Positions 9,042 to 19,522 of a stretch of 64,000 bases of DNA are shown here, piece by piece. Origin of the DNA: Clostridia bacterium (GTDB taxonomy: Bacteria > Bacillota > Clostridia > Oscillospirales > Acutalibacteraceae); contig JAFQWA010000030.1 of the NCBI GenBank assembly GCA_017407705.1, positions 1-64,000 of the forward strand, written 5' to 3'. The notes under the pieces are model-generated. The model was not told the DNA's origin and made no database searches. It worked only from the letters and a program-made list of their open reading frames with translations. The position numbers and the translations under genes were made by a program. Each line of letters begins with the position of its first letter. Position 1 is the first letter of the stretch.

Positions 9042-9284
9042 TCATGCATCGCTAAGCTGTTTTAAGCTCCGACGCAATTCACGATTTGTAGCCATTTTTT
9101 CATTACTCAAAACCGTTTTGGTAGCCTTGATGTGTTTTATGTTTTTAGCCTTCGCTCTCTGTAAAGGACGTTGTTTTCCGTCACAAAGATAAACCTTGTT
9201 TTCTTCTGTTCTAGTAACGACCAAAAGTTGGTTCTTATCCTTGCCGGCGGTGGACTCAACCACCTGTCCGATAACAAGTTCCAT
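9042..9284 (-). CDS. KOW-domain RNA-binding protein (L14e-like)
   Basis: 80 residues. The N-terminal half is a KOW/SH3-like barrel ([19 protein letters not shown], then [11 protein letters not shown]), and the C-terminal half is basic and helical. Clostridia commonly carry this L14e/L27e-like gene exactly here, between map and infA. A ribosome- or rRNA-associated role is expected, but I know of no defined function. The stop is 14 nt from the infA start. Confidence 0.85.
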   Translation of the reverse strand: MELVIGQVVESTAGKDKNQLLVVTRTEENKVYLCDGKQRPLQRAKAKNIKHIKATKTVLSNEKMATNRELRRSLKQLSDA

Positions 9285-9299
9285 TTTATCAGCCCCTTT

Positions 9300-10049
9300 T
9301 TACGGAGTAGTCAGTATTACAGGACCGTTGTCCGTAATAGCTATACTGTGTTCAAAGTGTGCTGATAAGCCGGAATCGGCGGTTACTACCGTCCAACCGT
9401 CAGAAAGCGTTCTGACATCAGGTTTGCCTTGGTTAATCATAGGCTCAATGGCCAATGTCATGCCCGGCATCAATCGCACTCCTCTGCCTTTAGTTCCGAA
9501 ATTCGGAACCTCAGGTGATTCGTGCAGGCAAGCGCCTACTCCGTGACCCACAAACTGTCTTACCACCGAGTAACCACGTGCCTCGACATACTGCTGTATT
9601 GCTGAGGAGATATCTCCTATTCTGCCGCCTACTTGTGCCATTTTGATACCCTCATAAAGGCTCTCTCTGGTCACATCTATCAGCCGCTTTGCTTCAGGAG
9701 AAACATCTCCTGCCGCAAAAGTGGCGGCATTGTCGCCGTTATATCCCTCAAACACCGCACCCAGATCCACACTGACGATATCGCCATTCTGGATAACTCT
9801 GGATTTGCTTGGTATGCCGTGGATAACCTCATTATTTATGGATATGCATGCACTTGCAGGAAAGCCGCCGTAATTTAAGAATCCGGGTTTTGCTCCCTGA
9901 CTCAAAATATACTTATAAGCGATCTGATCCAGCTGGTGTGTTGTAACACCGGGCTGCACAGCCTCTCCCACAAGTTGCAGTGCTTTTGCAGAAATTCTTC
10001 CTGCCTCACGCATAAGCTTTAGCTCACGCGCGGTTTTCAGCACTATCAT
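9300..10049 (-). CDS. map: Methionine aminopeptidase, type I
   Basis: 249 residues. It removes the initiator Met from nascent proteins with a dinuclear metal centre. The ligands are visible in order: Asp in VSVDLGAVFEGYNGDNA (two Asp), His in FVGHGVGACLHE, Glu in TLAIEPM and Glu in AHFEHSI. It is cytosolic and starts 2 nt after adk, so translation is probably coupled. Confidence 0.97.
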   Translation of the reverse strand: MIVLKTARELKLMREAGRISAKALQLVGEAVQPGVTTHQLDQIAYKYILSQGAKPGFLNYGGFPASACISINNEVIHGIPSKSRVIQNGDIVSVDLGAVFEGYNGDNAATFAAGDVSPEAKRLIDVTRESLYEGIKMAQVGGRIGDISSAIQQYVEARGYSVVRQFVGHGVGACLHESPEVPNFGTKGRGVRLMPGMTLAIEPMINQGKPDVRTLSDGWTVVTADSGLSAHFEHSIAITDNGPVILTTP

Positions 10050-10051
10050 GC

Positions 10052-10684
10052 TTAATCCTCCAAAGATTTAAGAGTGAGTTTAGTGGTATCAGCCACTTCC
10101 TCTTGACCCTCAACGATCTTTAACTTGCCGGTTTTTGCATAGTAATCTTTAAGCGGCTCAGTCTGCTCGTGATAAACGTTAAGTCTGTCAAGAACAACTG
10201 CGGGTTCGTCATCCTTACGGATAACCAACTCAGTCTGGCAGCTATTGCAAATACCATCTTTTTCCGGACGCTTGTATTCAATATGATAGCTTGCGCCACA
10301 GTTGGGGCAAACTCTACGGCCTGACATACGTGATACTATACGATCGTCACTAACTTCGATATCAATAACCTTGTCAATTTCGATACCCATATTATCAAGT
10401 GCCTCAGCCTGGGGAATTGTACGGGGGAATCCGTCAAGGATGAAGCCGTTTTTGCAATCATCCTCAGCCAGTCTGTCCTTAATGATGCCGATAACGACCT
10501 CATCGGGAACCAGCTTACCTGCTTCGATGAAAGCTTTTGCTTTAAGGCCCATTTCTGTGCCGTTTTTCAAAGCCTCACGAATGATATTGCCGGTAGAAAT
10601 GGTAGGAATACCAAGCTTCTCACTGACTATTTCTGCCTGTGTGCCTTTACCGGCACCGGGTGCTCCTAAGAAAATAAGTTTCAT
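10052..10684 (-). CDS. adk: Adenylate kinase (zinc-containing long form)
   Basis: 210 residues. It interconverts ATP + AMP and 2 ADP. P-loop GAPGAGKGT is at residues 7-15, the AMP site includes STGNIIREA, and GFPRTIPQAE follows. The LID carries CPNC...CNSC, a four-Cys zinc site typical of Gram-positive enzymes. It is encoded between secY and map, the usual place. Confidence 0.97.
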   Translation of the reverse strand: MKLIFLGAPGAGKGTQAEIVSEKLGIPTISTGNIIREALKNGTEMGLKAKAFIEAGKLVPDEVVIGIIKDRLAEDDCKNGFILDGFPRTIPQAEALDNMGIEIDKVIDIEVSDDRIVSRMSGRRVCPNCGASYHIEYKRPEKDGICNSCQTELVIRKDDEPAVVLDRLNVYHEQTEPLKDYYAKTGKLKIVEGQEEVADTTKLTLKSLED

Positions 10685-10706
10685 ATTATTCTCCTTTGAA
10701 AAATTC

Positions 10707-11999
10707 TTAATCCAAGAATCCTTTGTAATGACGCATCATCATCTGAGATTCAAGCTGCTGTACTGTGTCAATAGCAACACCAACAACGATGAGCAAGGAT
10801 GTTCCGCCCAATGATGTGTTGATACCGCTGAACTGTCCTACAACGATAGGAAGTACTGCGATGATTCCCAGGAAGATAGCTCCCAGCAAAGTAACTCTGG
10901 TAAGTATTTTCTGAATGAAATCCTGAGTGGGCTTGCCGGGACGGATACCCGGGATAGCTCCGTTATTCTTACGGAGGTTGTTAGCCATCTCAACAGGATT
11001 ATACTGGATGGTTGTATAGAAGAAAGCAAATCCGATAATCAACACAAAGTAGATTATAGCATAAGCCCAGCTATTATAACCAAAGAAGCTTAAGATCTGA
11101 TACCATCTTGATCCTGCCTGATCTGTTCCCATAAATGCGAGAATAGTTGTGGGGATCGAAAGAATGGAGCTGGCAAAGATGATAGGCATAACGCCTGACA
11201 TATTTACCTTAATAGGCATATGTGTATTCTGGCCGCCATACTGTTTTCTGCCTACTACTCGTTTTGCGTACTGGATGGGAATTCTGCGCTCTGCAGCGTT
11301 CATCCAAACTACGAAAATAACCATAGCGAACAAAATCAGTATAACTGCGATAACCTGAACATACTTATCCAAATCGATAAAGTATGACCAAAGTGAAGCA
11401 ACACCGACAGGGATACGTGAGATGATACCTGCGAACAGAAGCATTGAGATACCGTTACCGATACCCTTTTCATCTATTCTTTCGCCAAGCCACATCATAA
11501 GCGCTGTACCTGCGGTAAAGCAGAGAATGATAACGATAGCAGCAAAAATGTTTTCGCCTGTACCTTTAGCGTTTACAAATCCGCTTGCATACAGCCACCA
11601 CCAGTATGCACCACCCTGGAGAAGACCCAAAGCAACAGAAGCAAAACGTGTGTATTTTGCAATGCGCTTTCTGCCTTCTTCGCCCTCTTTTGCAATACGC
11701 TCAAGAGCGGGGATAGCAACTGATAACAACTGCATAATGATTGATGCGTTGATGTACGGTGTAACAGACATCGCAAACAAAGCACCGTAGTTCATCGCAC
11801 CACCGGTTAAGATGCTCAGATAACTGAAGAAGTCACCGGAAGTGGATGTTTGTTCCAAAGATGATTTAAGTGCAGCTACATCGATAAACGGAACCGGCAC
11901 AACAGAACCAAAACGGAAAATCAAGATTATAAAGATAGTAAAAATGATTTTCTGACGGATCTCCTTTACACGCCAGGCGTTACGAAGAGTTTCAAACAT
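10707..11999 (-). CDS. secY: Protein translocase subunit SecY
   Basis: 430 residues with ten hydrophobic segments. It starts MFETLRNAWRVKEIRQKIIFT and has the plug/TM2 region (TSGDFFSYLSILTGGAMNYG), GIGNGISMLLFAGI, and the cytosolic loop RRIPIQYAKRVVG that contacts SecA and the ribosome. It forms the export channel with SecE and SecG in the membrane. It begins 1 nt after rplO. Confidence 0.98.
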   Translation of the reverse strand: MFETLRNAWRVKEIRQKIIFTIFIILIFRFGSVVPVPFIDVAALKSSLEQTSTSGDFFSYLSILTGGAMNYGALFAMSVTPYINASIIMQLLSVAIPALERIAKEGEEGRKRIAKYTRFASVALGLLQGGAYWWWLYASGFVNAKGTGENIFAAIVIILCFTAGTALMMWLGERIDEKGIGNGISMLLFAGIISRIPVGVASLWSYFIDLDKYVQVIAVILILFAMVIFVVWMNAAERRIPIQYAKRVVGRKQYGGQNTHMPIKVNMSGVMPIIFASSILSIPTTILAFMGTDQAGSRWYQILSFFGYNSWAYAIIYFVLIIGFAFFYTTIQYNPVEMANNLRKNNGAIPGIRPGKPTQDFIQKILTRVTLLGAIFLGIIAVLPIVVGQFSGINTSLGGTSLLIVVGVAIDTVQQLESQMMMRHYKGFLD

Positions 12000-12000
12000 A

Positions 12001-12441
12001 CTAAATCACCTCTGCCTTTCCTCCTGCTGCTTCAATCTTCTGCTTAGCAGAAGCTGAGAAAGCTGCCAGTTTAACAGTAAGTTTTTTGGTGATTTCACCG
12101 TTGCCGAGAACCTTTACGCCGTCGTAAGCGTTCTTAATGATATTGTTATCAATAAGAGCCTGTGCGTCAACAACTGCTCCGTCCTCGAATTTATTGAGGT
12201 CTCTTACATTGATAATTGCAATTTTGTCTGCAAAAATATTGTTGAATCCTCTTTTGGGAACACGTCTTGAAAGGGGCATCTGGCCTCCTTCAAATCCGGG
12301 ACGAACACCGCCGCCGGAACGTGCTTTCTGACCCTTGTGACCTTTACCTGCTGTCTTTCCTTGTCCCGAACCCGGACCTCTACCAATACGTTTTACCTCT
12401 TTGGTTGAACCCGGTGCCGGTGAAAGCTCATGAAGTTTCAT
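12001..12441 (-). CDS. rplO: Large-subunit ribosomal protein L15
   Basis: 146 residues from the ATG at 12439-12441 ([20 protein letters not shown]). A GTG three codons upstream is inside the GGAGGTG ribosome site and is rejected. The Gly-rich basic N-terminus ([20 protein letters not shown]) threads into 23S rRNA, and a globular C-terminus follows. Confidence 0.97.
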   Translation of the reverse strand: MKLHELSPAPGSTKEVKRIGRGPGSGQGKTAGKGHKGQKARSGGGVRPGFEGGQMPLSRRVPKRGFNNIFADKIAIINVRDLNKFEDGAVVDAQALIDNNIIKNAYDGVKVLGNGEITKKLTVKLAAFSASAKQKIEAAGGKAEVI

Positions 12442-12458
12442 TAATCGCACCTCCTTGC

Positions 12459-12662
12459 TTACGCTTCAACTACCTCGACGAGGTGGGCTATTTTAGCAAT
12501 CTTGCCTCTGGTCTGTGCGTTATCAGGCTGAACAGTTGTGTTGCCGATTTTCTTCAGTCCCAAAGAAATTGCTGTTGCGATCTGATTGTCTTTACAACCA
12601 ATCAGACTTTTCTTTAATGTGATTGTAAGGCCTGCAGCCTTAGCGGTTTTTTTAGTAGCCAT
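12459..12662 (-). CDS. rpmD: Large-subunit ribosomal protein L30
   Basis: 67 residues including the core [20 protein letters not shown] and [15 protein letters not shown]. It is a small ferredoxin-like protein on the 50S surface. It lies between rpsE and rplO, and its N-terminus ([11 protein letters not shown]) is slightly longer than in E. coli. Confidence 0.96.
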   Translation of the reverse strand: MATKKTAKAAGLTITLKKSLIGCKDNQIATAISLGLKKIGNTTVQPDNAQTRGKIAKIAHLVEVVEA

Positions 12663-12674
12663 AATGCTGCCTCC

Positions 12675-13178
12675 TTATCGACCTAAAATTTCATCAACAG
12701 TTTTGCCACGAACAGCAGCAACTTCTTTAGCGCTGCGAAGTGAAGCAAGACCTGCGATTGTTGCACGTACAACGTTGCACGGATTGTTTGATCTGAGTGC
12801 CTTTGTACGGATATCCTTGATACCTACTGTCTCAATAACGGCACGAGCAGGACCGCCGGCGATAACACCGGTACCGGGTGCTGCAGGTTTGAGAAGAACT
12901 CGACCTGCACCGAACTCACCGATAACTTCGTGAGGAATGGTAGTACCTTTTAAGGATACAGTGATAAGATTTTTCTTTGCGTCTTCAATGCCTTTTCTGA
13001 TAGCTTCCGGAACTTCGCTTGCTTTACCGATACCGAAACCTACGATGCCGTTGCCGTTACCAACAACTACAAGAGCTGAAAACTTCATTATACGGCCGCC
13101 CTTAACTGTTTTTGAAACACGGTTAATGGCAACAACCTTTTCTTGTAAATCCAATACTGATGCGTCAATATTAGCCAA
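12675..13178 (-). CDS. rpsE: Small-subunit ribosomal protein S5
   Basis: 167 residues from a TTG start (13176-13178) placed 8 nt after GGAGG. The frame stays open further upstream into rplR, but that part does not resemble S5. The dsRBD-like N-domain ([39 protein letters not shown]) and C-domain ([15 protein letters not shown]) are both intact. It contributes to decoding accuracy at the mRNA entry. Confidence 0.96.
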   Translation of the reverse strand: MANIDASVLDLQEKVVAINRVSKTVKGGRIMKFSALVVVGNGNGIVGFGIGKASEVPEAIRKGIEDAKKNLITVSLKGTTIPHEVIGEFGAGRVLLKPAAPGTGVIAGGPARAVIETVGIKDIRTKALRSNNPCNVVRATIAGLASLRSAKEVAAVRGKTVDEILGR

Positions 13179-13194
13179 AGTATTCTCCTCCTTA

Positions 13195-13554
13195 TTAGAA
13201 CTTGAGGCCGCCCTCACGGGCACCTTCGGCCAGTTCCTTGACACGGCCGTGATAGATATTGCCACCGCGGTCGAAAACAACCTCGGTTATATTTTTTGCA
13301 GCTGCACGCTCAGCAACGATCTGACCAATCTTGCGAGCTGCTTCCTTATTGCCGCCGTTTCCCTCAAAACCAGCTTCAACAGTTGATGCTGATACAAGAG
13401 TAACACCCTTTACATCATCAATGATTTGGGCATAGATATTATTAAGGGAGCGGAAAACATTAAGGCGGGGACGCTCAGCTGTACCGGTAATCTTACCGCG
13501 GACACGCTTATGTCTGTTAAGACGAGCCTTATTGCTGTCAGGTCTTTTAACCAT
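13195..13554 (-). CDS. rplR: Large-subunit ribosomal protein L18
   Basis: 119 residues: a basic N-terminus ([20 protein letters not shown]), then [17 protein letters not shown] and the C-terminal [20 protein letters not shown]. It binds 5S rRNA with L5 in the central protuberance. Confidence 0.97.
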   Translation of the reverse strand: MVKRPDSNKARLNRHKRVRGKITGTAERPRLNVFRSLNNIYAQIIDDVKGVTLVSASTVEAGFEGNGGNKEAARKIGQIVAERAAAKNITEVVFDRGGNIYHGRVKELAEGAREGGLKF

Positions 13555-13572
13555 TTTGATTTCACTCCTTTA

Positions 13573-14121
13573 TTATTTCTTAGAACCCTTGCCGGCTTTA
13601 CCTTCCTTACGGCGGATAACTTCGTCGACATACTTGATACCTTTACCCTTATAAGGCTCAGGCGGGCGTTTTTCACGGACTTCAGCTGCGAACTGACCAA
13701 CCTTCTGTTTGTCAGGACCGCTGATAATGATTGAGTTGGGGCCGGGCACATCAATGGTAATACCGTCGATCTCGTCCATGTTTACCTGATGTGAAAAGCC
13801 TAAGTTCATAACCAATGTTTTGCCCTGCTTAGCAACACGGTAACCAACACCGTTTACCTGAAGCTCTTTCTTGAAGCCGTTTGTAACGCCCTCAACCATG
13901 TTAGCCAAAAGTGAACGTGTAAGACCGTGAAGAGCACGGTTTTCTTTATCATCGTTAGGACGGGTTACTACGAGCTCATTGTTCTCGAAGGTAACTGTCA
14001 TATTCTGATGAAAAGTCTGAGTAAGGGTACCTTTCGGACCTTTAACAGTAATGGTGTTGCCATCCTGTTTAACCTCAACGCCTGCAGGAACAGTAATCGG
14101 TTTCTTGCCTATACGTGACAT
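13573..14121 (-). CDS. rplF: Large-subunit ribosomal protein L6
   Basis: 182 residues, start MSRIGKKPITVPAGVEVKQD, two tandem L6 folds, and the C-terminal signature PEPYKGKGIKYVDEVIRRKE. It is located near the factor-binding site and sarcin-ricin loop. Confidence 0.97.
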   Translation of the reverse strand: MSRIGKKPITVPAGVEVKQDGNTITVKGPKGTLTQTFHQNMTVTFENNELVVTRPNDDKENRALHGLTRSLLANMVEGVTNGFKKELQVNGVGYRVAKQGKTLVMNLGFSHQVNMDEIDGITIDVPGPNSIIISGPDKQKVGQFAAEVREKRPPEPYKGKGIKYVDEVIRRKEGKAGKGSKK

Positions 14122-14134
14122 TCCATTACCTCCC

Positions 14135-14533
14135 TTACCATACGAAAGCCAGGACTTCGCCGCCGATATTCTCTTTGCGAGCCTGCTTATCTGTCATAAT
14201 TCCTTTCGAAGTTGAAAGGATTGCTATACCAAGGCCTCTCATAACCTGGGGCATATCCTCAACACTTGAATAGATACGCAGACCGGGTTTAGAAACTCTT
14301 CTGAGTCCCTGGAGAACCTGAGTTTTGTTTGCACCGTATTTTAACTGGATACGAATTGTACCCTGTTTTCCGTCGTCAATAACGGAAAAGCTTTTTACAT
14401 AACCTTCATCAACCAAAATCTGAGCAATAGATTTTTTCATGTTTGATGCAGGAATATCAACCGAATCGTGTTTTGCTGAATTCGCATTACGAATTCTCGT
14501 TAGCATATCAGCGATTGTATCGGTTACTTGCAT
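14135..14533 (-). CDS. rpsH: Small-subunit ribosomal protein S8
   Basis: 132 residues from the ATG at 14531-14533 ([20 protein letters not shown]). The upstream open frame runs into rpsZ and is not part of the protein. The C-terminal [20 protein letters not shown] is the RNA-binding signature. In other bacteria S8 also represses this operon by binding its mRNA near rplE. Confidence 0.97.
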   Translation of the reverse strand: MQVTDTIADMLTRIRNANSAKHDSVDIPASNMKKSIAQILVDEGYVKSFSVIDDGKQGTIRIQLKYGANKTQVLQGLRRVSKPGLRIYSSVEDMPQVMRGLGIAILSTSKGIMTDKQARKENIGGEVLAFVW

Positions 14534-14556
14534 ACCGTCAACCTCCTTTGCAGTTT

Positions 14557-14742
14557 TTACCAGCTTGCTTTCTTCACGCCGGGAATTTCGCCTTTGTAAG
14601 CGAGTTCTCTGAAACAGATACGACAAATGCCGTATTTGCGAAGATAAGCGTGCGGTCTTCCACAGATTTTACATCTGTTATAAGCTCTTGTTGAAAACTT
14701 GGCAGGTCTTGCCTGTTTGATCTTCATTGATGTCTTAGCCAA
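14557..14742 (-). CDS. rpsZ: Small-subunit ribosomal protein S14, zinc type
   Basis: 61 residues, the exact length of type Z S14. It starts at a TTG (14740-14742) 8 nt after GGAGG. Cys24, Cys27, Cys40 and Cys43 (CKIC...CRIC) bind zinc. It is essential for 30S head assembly. The type is common in Firmicutes and Actinobacteria. Confidence 0.96.
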   Translation of the reverse strand: MAKTSMKIKQARPAKFSTRAYNRCKICGRPHAYLRKYGICRICFRELAYKGEIPGVKKASW

Positions 14743-14755
14743 ATGTAGTTCCTCC

Positions 14756-15295
14756 TTACTTCGCAAACGGAGCGCCCATAAGAGTTAATAACTCACGAGC
14801 CTCTTCGTCAGTGTTCGCTGTGGTGATGAAGCAGATGTCCATACCGCGAACCTTATCAATTTTATCGTAATCAATTTCAGGGAAAATCAACTGCTCTTTA
14901 ACGCCCATGCAATAGTTACCACGGCCGTCGAAGGAGTTGGGGTTGATACCTCTGAAGTCTCTTACTCGGGGTAATGCAACAGAGAAGAGTCTGTCAACAA
15001 ACTCATACATCTTGTCGCCACGAAGTGTAACTTTAACGCCGATGGGCATACCCTCACGAACTTTAAAGTTAGCAACTGATTTCTTTGCATTACATACAAC
15101 CGGTTTCTGACCGGTGATGATGCCCAGATCGTTTATGATCGCATCAATAACTTTAGAATTGTCACGAGCCTCACCGCAGCCTACGTTGATAACTACTTTA
15201 TCAAGTTTCGGGATTTGCATGACGCTCTTGTACTCAAACTTTTTCATCAAAGCCGGAGCGACATCATTTTTGTACATGTCTTTAAATCTTGGCAT
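14756..15295 (-). CDS. rplE: Large-subunit ribosomal protein L5
   Basis: 179 residues from the ATG at 15293-15295 ([20 protein letters not shown]), 9 nt after GGAGG. Another ATG two codons before is only 3 nt from the ribosome site. The core [20 protein letters not shown] and the P-site loop region are intact. It binds 5S rRNA and contacts the P-site tRNA. Confidence 0.97.
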   Translation of the reverse strand: MPRFKDMYKNDVAPALMKKFEYKSVMQIPKLDKVVINVGCGEARDNSKVIDAIINDLGIITGQKPVVCNAKKSVANFKVREGMPIGVKVTLRGDKMYEFVDRLFSVALPRVRDFRGINPNSFDGRGNYCMGVKEQLIFPEIDYDKIDKVRGMDICFITTANTDEEARELLTLMGAPFAK

Positions 15296-15312
15296 TGTCA
15301 TGTTCCTCCTTA

Positions 15313-15630
15313 TTAAAGTACTGCGCCGCATTTTCTGCAAATGCGCTCTTTTTTACCGTCTTTATTGATCTGATGACCTACTCTGGTAGGTTTCTTGCAC
15401 TTGTGGCAAACAGGCATAACCTTGCTTGCGTACATAGCGCCTTCAGCCTTAACAATACCGGACGGATCGCCCGCTTTACGGGGTTTAACGTGTTTGGTTA
15501 CCATGTTAACTTTCTCAACGATAACCTTACCCTCTTCAGGGCTAACAGCAATAACCTTACCGGTCTTGCCTTTATCTTTACCGGAGATAACCATAACTTC
15601 ATCGCCGGTCTTTACATGAACCTTATTCAT
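15313..15630 (-). CDS. rplX: Large-subunit ribosomal protein L24
   Basis: 105 residues: an N-terminal KOW motif ([20 protein letters not shown]) and a C-terminal CHKC...CRKC pair, a zinc-ribbon-like variant. It initiates 50S assembly at the tunnel exit. Confidence 0.97.
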   Translation of the reverse strand: MNKVHVKTGDEVMVISGKDKGKTGKVIAVSPEEGKVIVEKVNMVTKHVKPRKAGDPSGIVKAEGAMYASKVMPVCHKCKKPTRVGHQINKDGKKERICRKCGAVL

Positions 15631-15645
15631 TATTGTTACCTCCTA

Positions 15646-16014
15646 TTAAAGTACTTCGGGAGCAAGAGAGAGAATTCTCAAGTAATCCTTCTCACGCAGC
15701 TCTCTGGCAACCGGTCCAAAGATACGGGTGCCTCTGGGTGATTTATCATCTCTGATGATAACTGCGGCATTCTCGTCGAAACGAATATAAGTGCCGTCTT
15801 CGCGACGAAGACCTTTAACTGAACGAACAACTACAGCTTTAACTACGTCGCCTTTTTTTACAGTACCGCCGGGTGCAGCCTTCTTAACTGAAGCAACCAC
15901 GACGTCACCGATATTAGCATACCTCCTGCCGGAACCGCCAAGTACACGGATGCACATAAGTTCTTTTGCACCTGTATTGTCGGCAACCTTGAGGTAACTC
16001 TGTTGCTGAATCAC
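15646..16014 (-). CDS. rplN: Large-subunit ribosomal protein L14
   Basis: 122 residues, the standard length, from a GTG start (16012-16014) preceded by GGAGGAAACCACT. An ATG-started longer frame exists upstream but overlaps rpsQ. The signature [19 protein letters not shown] is present. It sits at the subunit interface, where silencing factors such as RsfS bind. Confidence 0.96.
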   Translation of the reverse strand: MIQQQSYLKVADNTGAKELMCIRVLGGSGRRYANIGDVVVASVKKAAPGGTVKKGDVVKAVVVRSVKGLRREDGTYIRFDENAAVIIRDDKSPRGTRIFGPVARELREKDYLRILSLAPEVL

Positions 16015-16028
16015 AGTGGTTTCCTCCT

Positions 16029-16286
16029 TTATTTGGCTTTCTCGATGATTTCCACCAAACGCCATCTCTTATCTTTAGAAAGGGGTCTGGTTTCCATAAC
16101 AGAAACTCTGTCTCCGATACCTGCCGCATTATTCTCGTCATGTACCTTAAGTCTTACTGTCTTTTTAACGATTTTGTTGTAAAGCGGATGCTTTACGTTA
16201 TCTTCAATGGCAACGACAATGGTTTTGTCCATTTTATCGCTTACTACCTTGCCAACTCTTGTCTTTCTGAGATTTCTTTCGCTCAT
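16029..16286 (-). CDS. rpsQ: Small-subunit ribosomal protein S17
   Basis: 85 residues, start [20 protein letters not shown] and an OB-fold core with [21 protein letters not shown] primary 16S binder, 18 nt after rpmC. Confidence 0.97.
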   Translation of the reverse strand: MSERNLRKTRVGKVVSDKMDKTIVVAIEDNVKHPLYNKIVKKTVRLKVHDENNAAGIGDRVSVMETRPLSKDKRWRLVEIIEKAK

Positions 16287-16304
16287 AATGATTTCCTCCC
16301 TCTC

Positions 16305-16511
16305 TTACGACTTGGCGCTGTCTTCAAGACTTTTCGCAGTCAATACGGTATTGATACGAGCAATATCTTTTTTAACAGCCTTGATTCGCATGGGGTTTTC
16401 GAGCTGGTTGATGGCGTGCTGGAAGCGCAAGTTGAACAGCTCTTTTTTAAGCTCTGCCAATTTGTCGTTAAGCTCTGCTACAGACAATTCTCTGATTTCG
16501 CTTGCTTTCAT
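16305..16511 (-). CDS. rpmC: Large-subunit ribosomal protein L29
   Basis: 68 residues, a two-helix hairpin ([20 protein letters not shown], then [20 protein letters not shown]). It lies at the tunnel exit near the SRP and trigger-factor docking site. Its ATG overlaps the rplP stop by one base (TAATG), so translation is coupled. Confidence 0.97.
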   Translation of the reverse strand: MKASEIRELSVAELNDKLAELKKELFNLRFQHAINQLENPMRIKAVKKDIARINTVLTAKSLEDSAKS

Positions 16512-16936
16512 TATTGCTCACCATCCTGTTCCTTCTTAGTAATGAACTTACATTTGATAGGCAGTTTGTGCATAGCGAGACGCATAGCTTCACGAGCCAA
16601 TTCCTCACTAACGCCGCCGATTTCAAACATAACTCTGCCCGGTTTAACAACAGCTACCCAATACTCAGGTGAACCTTTACCTGAACCCATTCGGGTCTCA
16701 GCGGGTTTCTCTGTGATAGGTTTGTCCGGGAAAATTTTGATCCATACCTGACCGCCACGTTTGATGTAACGAGTCATAGCGATACGGGCTGCTTCGATTT
16801 GATTTGAAGTGATCCATGCGGGCTCCAGAGCCTGGAGGCCGAAATCACCGTAAGTTACTGTATTACCACGGAGTGCTTTACCCTTTAAACGGCCTCTGTG
16901 TACTCTGCGGTATTTAACGCGCTTTGGTAATAACAT
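16511..16936 (-). CDS. rplP: Large-subunit ribosomal protein L16
   Basis: 141 residues, start [20 protein letters not shown], with [20 protein letters not shown] and [20 protein letters not shown]. It is needed for A-site tRNA positioning at the peptidyl-transferase centre. One-base TAATG overlaps join it to rpsC before and rpmC after. Confidence 0.97.
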   Translation of the reverse strand: MLLPKRVKYRRVHRGRLKGKALRGNTVTYGDFGLQALEPAWITSNQIEAARIAMTRYIKRGGQVWIKIFPDKPITEKPAETRMGSGKGSPEYWVAVVKPGRVMFEIGGVSEELAREAMRLAMHKLPIKCKFITKKEQDGEQ

Positions 16937-17616
16937 TAACGTTTGCCTCCTTCCCTCTTAGCGGGAGCTGCTGAAACATTCTTTGCACTTTTAAGAACTT
17001 CACCTGTGTAGATCCAGATCTTAACACCGATCTTACCATAGGTTGTGTTAGCCTCTGCAAAACCGTAGTCAATATCTGCACGGATTGTCTGAAGCGGGAT
17101 TGTACCCTCGTGATAATGTTCTGCACGTGCAATTTCAGCACCGCCGAGACGACCTGAAACTTGTGTTTTAATACCCTTTGCTCCGAGCTTCATTGTTCTG
17201 CCGATCGCCTGCTTTAATGCACGGCGGAAGGAGATACGTTTTTCGAGCTGAGCAGCAACATTTTCAGCAACCAACTGAGCGTTGAGGTCGGGGTTTTTAA
17301 CTTCAACAATGTTGATAACAACAGGCTTTTTAAGAATAGCCTGACACTCTGTCTTGAGCTTTTCAATTTCTGCACCGTTACGGCCGATAACCATACCGGG
17401 TTTTGCACAATGTACGAAGATACGTACACGTTTGGGATCGCGTTCGATCTCGATCTGAGGAACGCCTGCGCTGTAAAGTTTTTCTTTGAGATATTTTCTT
17501 AAGTTGTAATCTTCAACCAAAGTATCTCCGAATGCAGCGTCGTTAGCAAACCAACGGCTGCTCCAGTTTTTAATAACACCTACACGCAGTCCGTGGGGAT
17601 TAACTTTCTGGCCCAT
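16936..17616 (-). CDS. rpsC: Small-subunit ribosomal protein S3
   Basis: 226 residues from the ATG at 17614-17616 ([20 protein letters not shown]) after AGGAGGTAATAC. A KH domain ([19 protein letters not shown]) and the C-terminal domain ([20 protein letters not shown]) are complete. It forms part of the mRNA entry helicase. Confidence 0.97.
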   Translation of the reverse strand: MGQKVNPHGLRVGVIKNWSSRWFANDAAFGDTLVEDYNLRKYLKEKLYSAGVPQIEIERDPKRVRIFVHCAKPGMVIGRNGAEIEKLKTECQAILKKPVVINIVEVKNPDLNAQLVAENVAAQLEKRISFRRALKQAIGRTMKLGAKGIKTQVSGRLGGAEIARAEHYHEGTIPLQTIRADIDYGFAEANTTYGKIGVKIWIYTGEVLKSAKNVSAAPAKREGGKR

Positions 17617-17635
17617 CTGTATTACCTCCTTCTTA

Positions 17636-17971
17636 TTATTCTTTCTCTTTGAGCACAAGAGTGATATGAGATGTTCTCTTATAAATACGGAAAGCTTTAC
17701 CGTGATCCATAGGACGAATTCTCTTAAGGATAGGTCCGGGACCTACATGACACTCTGCTACATAGAGGTTTGAAACTTCCATATTGTGATTGTTTTCAGC
17801 GTTAGCCATAGCTGATTTCAAAAGTTTTTCCAGATACTCACACGCGGCCTTAGGCGTATGGTGCAGAATAGCCATAGCTTTATCTGCAGGCTGGTTACGA
17901 ATCAGATCCAACACGATCTGCACTTTTCTCGGGGAAATACGGGCGTATTTAACCGTTGCCCTTGCTTCCAT
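17636..17971 (-). CDS. rplV: Large-subunit ribosomal protein L22
   Basis: 111 residues: [20 protein letters not shown], then [20 protein letters not shown] and a tunnel hairpin ([20 protein letters not shown]). The hairpin lines the exit tunnel, where macrolide-resistance mutations occur in other species. Confidence 0.97.
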   Translation of the reverse strand: MEARATVKYARISPRKVQIVLDLIRNQPADKAMAILHHTPKAACEYLEKLLKSAMANAENNHNMEVSNLYVAECHVGPGPILKRIRPMDHGKAFRIYKRTSHITLVLKEKE

Positions 17972-17993
17972 AATCTACCTCTCCTTTCGGCCG

Positions 17994-18275
17994 TTATTTA
18001 CCTGAATTTGATGTTTTAGAACCTGCATGACCTTTGTAGGTTCTTGTCGGAGCAAACTCACCGAGTTTGTGACCGACCATATCTTCTGTTACATAAACCG
18101 GAACATGCTTGCGTCCGTCATGAACAGCAAAAGTGTGTCCGACAAAATCCGGGAAGATTGTTGATGAGCGGCTCCATGTTTTAAGGATTCGCTTTTCACC
18201 GGCCTCGTTCATTTCCTTTACTCTTTTAAGGAGTACAGGTTGAACGTAAGGGCCCTTTTTTAAACTTCTAGACAT
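17994..18275 (-). CDS. rpsS: Small-subunit ribosomal protein S19
   Basis: 93 residues with [40 protein letters not shown] and [18 protein letters not shown]. It sits in the 30S head next to S13 and forms inter-subunit bridges. Confidence 0.97.
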   Translation of the reverse strand: MSRSLKKGPYVQPVLLKRVKEMNEAGEKRILKTWSRSSTIFPDFVGHTFAVHDGRKHVPVYVTEDMVGHKLGEFAPTRTYKGHAGSKTSNSGK

Positions 18276-18298
18276 TATAAAACGCTCCTTTCGTCCGA

Positions 18299-19132
18299 TT
18301 ACTTCGCGTTGCGACGCTTAACAATGTATTTATCAGAAGCCTTATGCTTATTACGGGTTTTGTAACCAAGAGCAGGTTTGCCCCAAGGAGTTACAGGTCC
18401 GGGACGGCCGATAGGTGATTTACCCTCACCACCACCGTGGGGATGATCGCAGGGGTTCATAACTGAACCGCGAACTGTAGGACGCCAACCCATATGACGT
18501 TTACGGCCTGCTTTACCGATGTTAACGTTCTCGTGCTCGATGTTACCAACCTGACCGATTGTAGCCATGCAGTTAGCAGGAACGTTACGAAGCTCGCCTG
18601 AAGGCAGACGAAGCAGTGCCATACCGTTTTCTTTAGCCATAAGCTGAGCCTGGTTACCGGCTGAACGTGCCAACTGGCCGCCCTTACCGGGATAAAGCTC
18701 GATATTGTGAATGAATGTACCAACAGGGATGCTGGTAAGGGGAAGTGCGTTTCCTGCAACGATGTCAGCGTTAGGACCGTTGAGGATCTTCTGACCTACT
18801 GTGAGTCCTACAGGAGCCAAGATGTAGCTCTTTACGCCGTCCTCATACTGGATAAGAGCAATGTGAGCAGAACGGTTAGGATCGTACTCAATTGTCAATA
18901 CAGTAGCAGGAACATCAAACTTATTACGTTTGAAATCAATGATTCTGTACTTGTTACGGTTTCCGCCGCCACGATGACGAACTGTAATTCTACCGTAGCT
19001 GTTTCTACCGGATTTCTTATTCAAAGGTGCCAAAAGACTACGCTCAGGAGCAACCTTTGAAAGTGATGAATAATCAATAACCGTCATACCGCGTCTTGCA
19101 GGTGTAGTCGGTTTATAATGTTTAACTGGCAT
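18299..19132 (-). CDS. rplB: Large-subunit ribosomal protein L2
   Basis: 277 residues from the ATG at 19130-19132 ([20 protein letters not shown]). An in-frame GTG 9 nt earlier is too near the GGAGA site. The conserved [19 protein letters not shown] region, which carries the functionally important His near the peptidyl-transferase centre, is intact. It joins the subunits. Confidence 0.97.
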   Translation of the reverse strand: MPVKHYKPTTPARRGMTVIDYSSLSKVAPERSLLAPLNKKSGRNSYGRITVRHRGGGNRNKYRIIDFKRNKFDVPATVLTIEYDPNRSAHIALIQYEDGVKSYILAPVGLTVGQKILNGPNADIVAGNALPLTSIPVGTFIHNIELYPGKGGQLARSAGNQAQLMAKENGMALLRLPSGELRNVPANCMATIGQVGNIEHENVNIGKAGRKRHMGWRPTVRGSVMNPCDHPHGGGEGKSPIGRPGPVTPWGKPALGYKTRNKHKASDKYIVKRRNAK

Positions 19133-19225
19133 TCGGTTCACTCTCCTTAAGTTTAGCTTTGCGAGGCTTTGCCATAAGCCCCATACGTTGCCACCGCCTT
19201 AATTTTGGCGGTAAGGTTGTGCTCC

Positions 19226-19522
19226 TTAGAGCATACCGTCGAAGAATTCGATGGTCTTAGAATCTTCAGTCAATGTGATAACAGCCTTTTTCCAAGATGC
19301 TGTGTAGCCTTCGTTTCTGCCGTAACGACGGAACTGGCCTCTCACATTCATTGTGTTAACTGATTTAACCTTGATGCCGGGGAACATAATCTCGGCAGCT
19401 TTTTTGATTTCGATCTTATTTGCAGACTCTGCAACCTTGAAAGTGTATTTCTTATCGCGGGCGGCTGTCATACTTCTTTCAGTAATGACCGGCGCAATGA
19501 TAAGGTCTTGTACGAATTTCAT
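19226..19522 (-). CDS. rplW: Large-subunit ribosomal protein L23
   Basis: 98 residues, start MKFVQDLIIAPVITERSMTA, core VKSVNTMNVRGQFRRYGRNE. It is the docking site for trigger factor and SRP at the tunnel exit. It overlaps the rplD stop by one base. The 93-nt gap to rplB contains a small CCGCC/GGCGG hairpin. Confidence 0.97.
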   Translation of the reverse strand: MKFVQDLIIAPVITERSMTAARDKKYTFKVAESANKIEIKKAAEIMFPGIKVKSVNTMNVRGQFRRYGRNEGYTASWKKAVITLTEDSKTIEFFDGML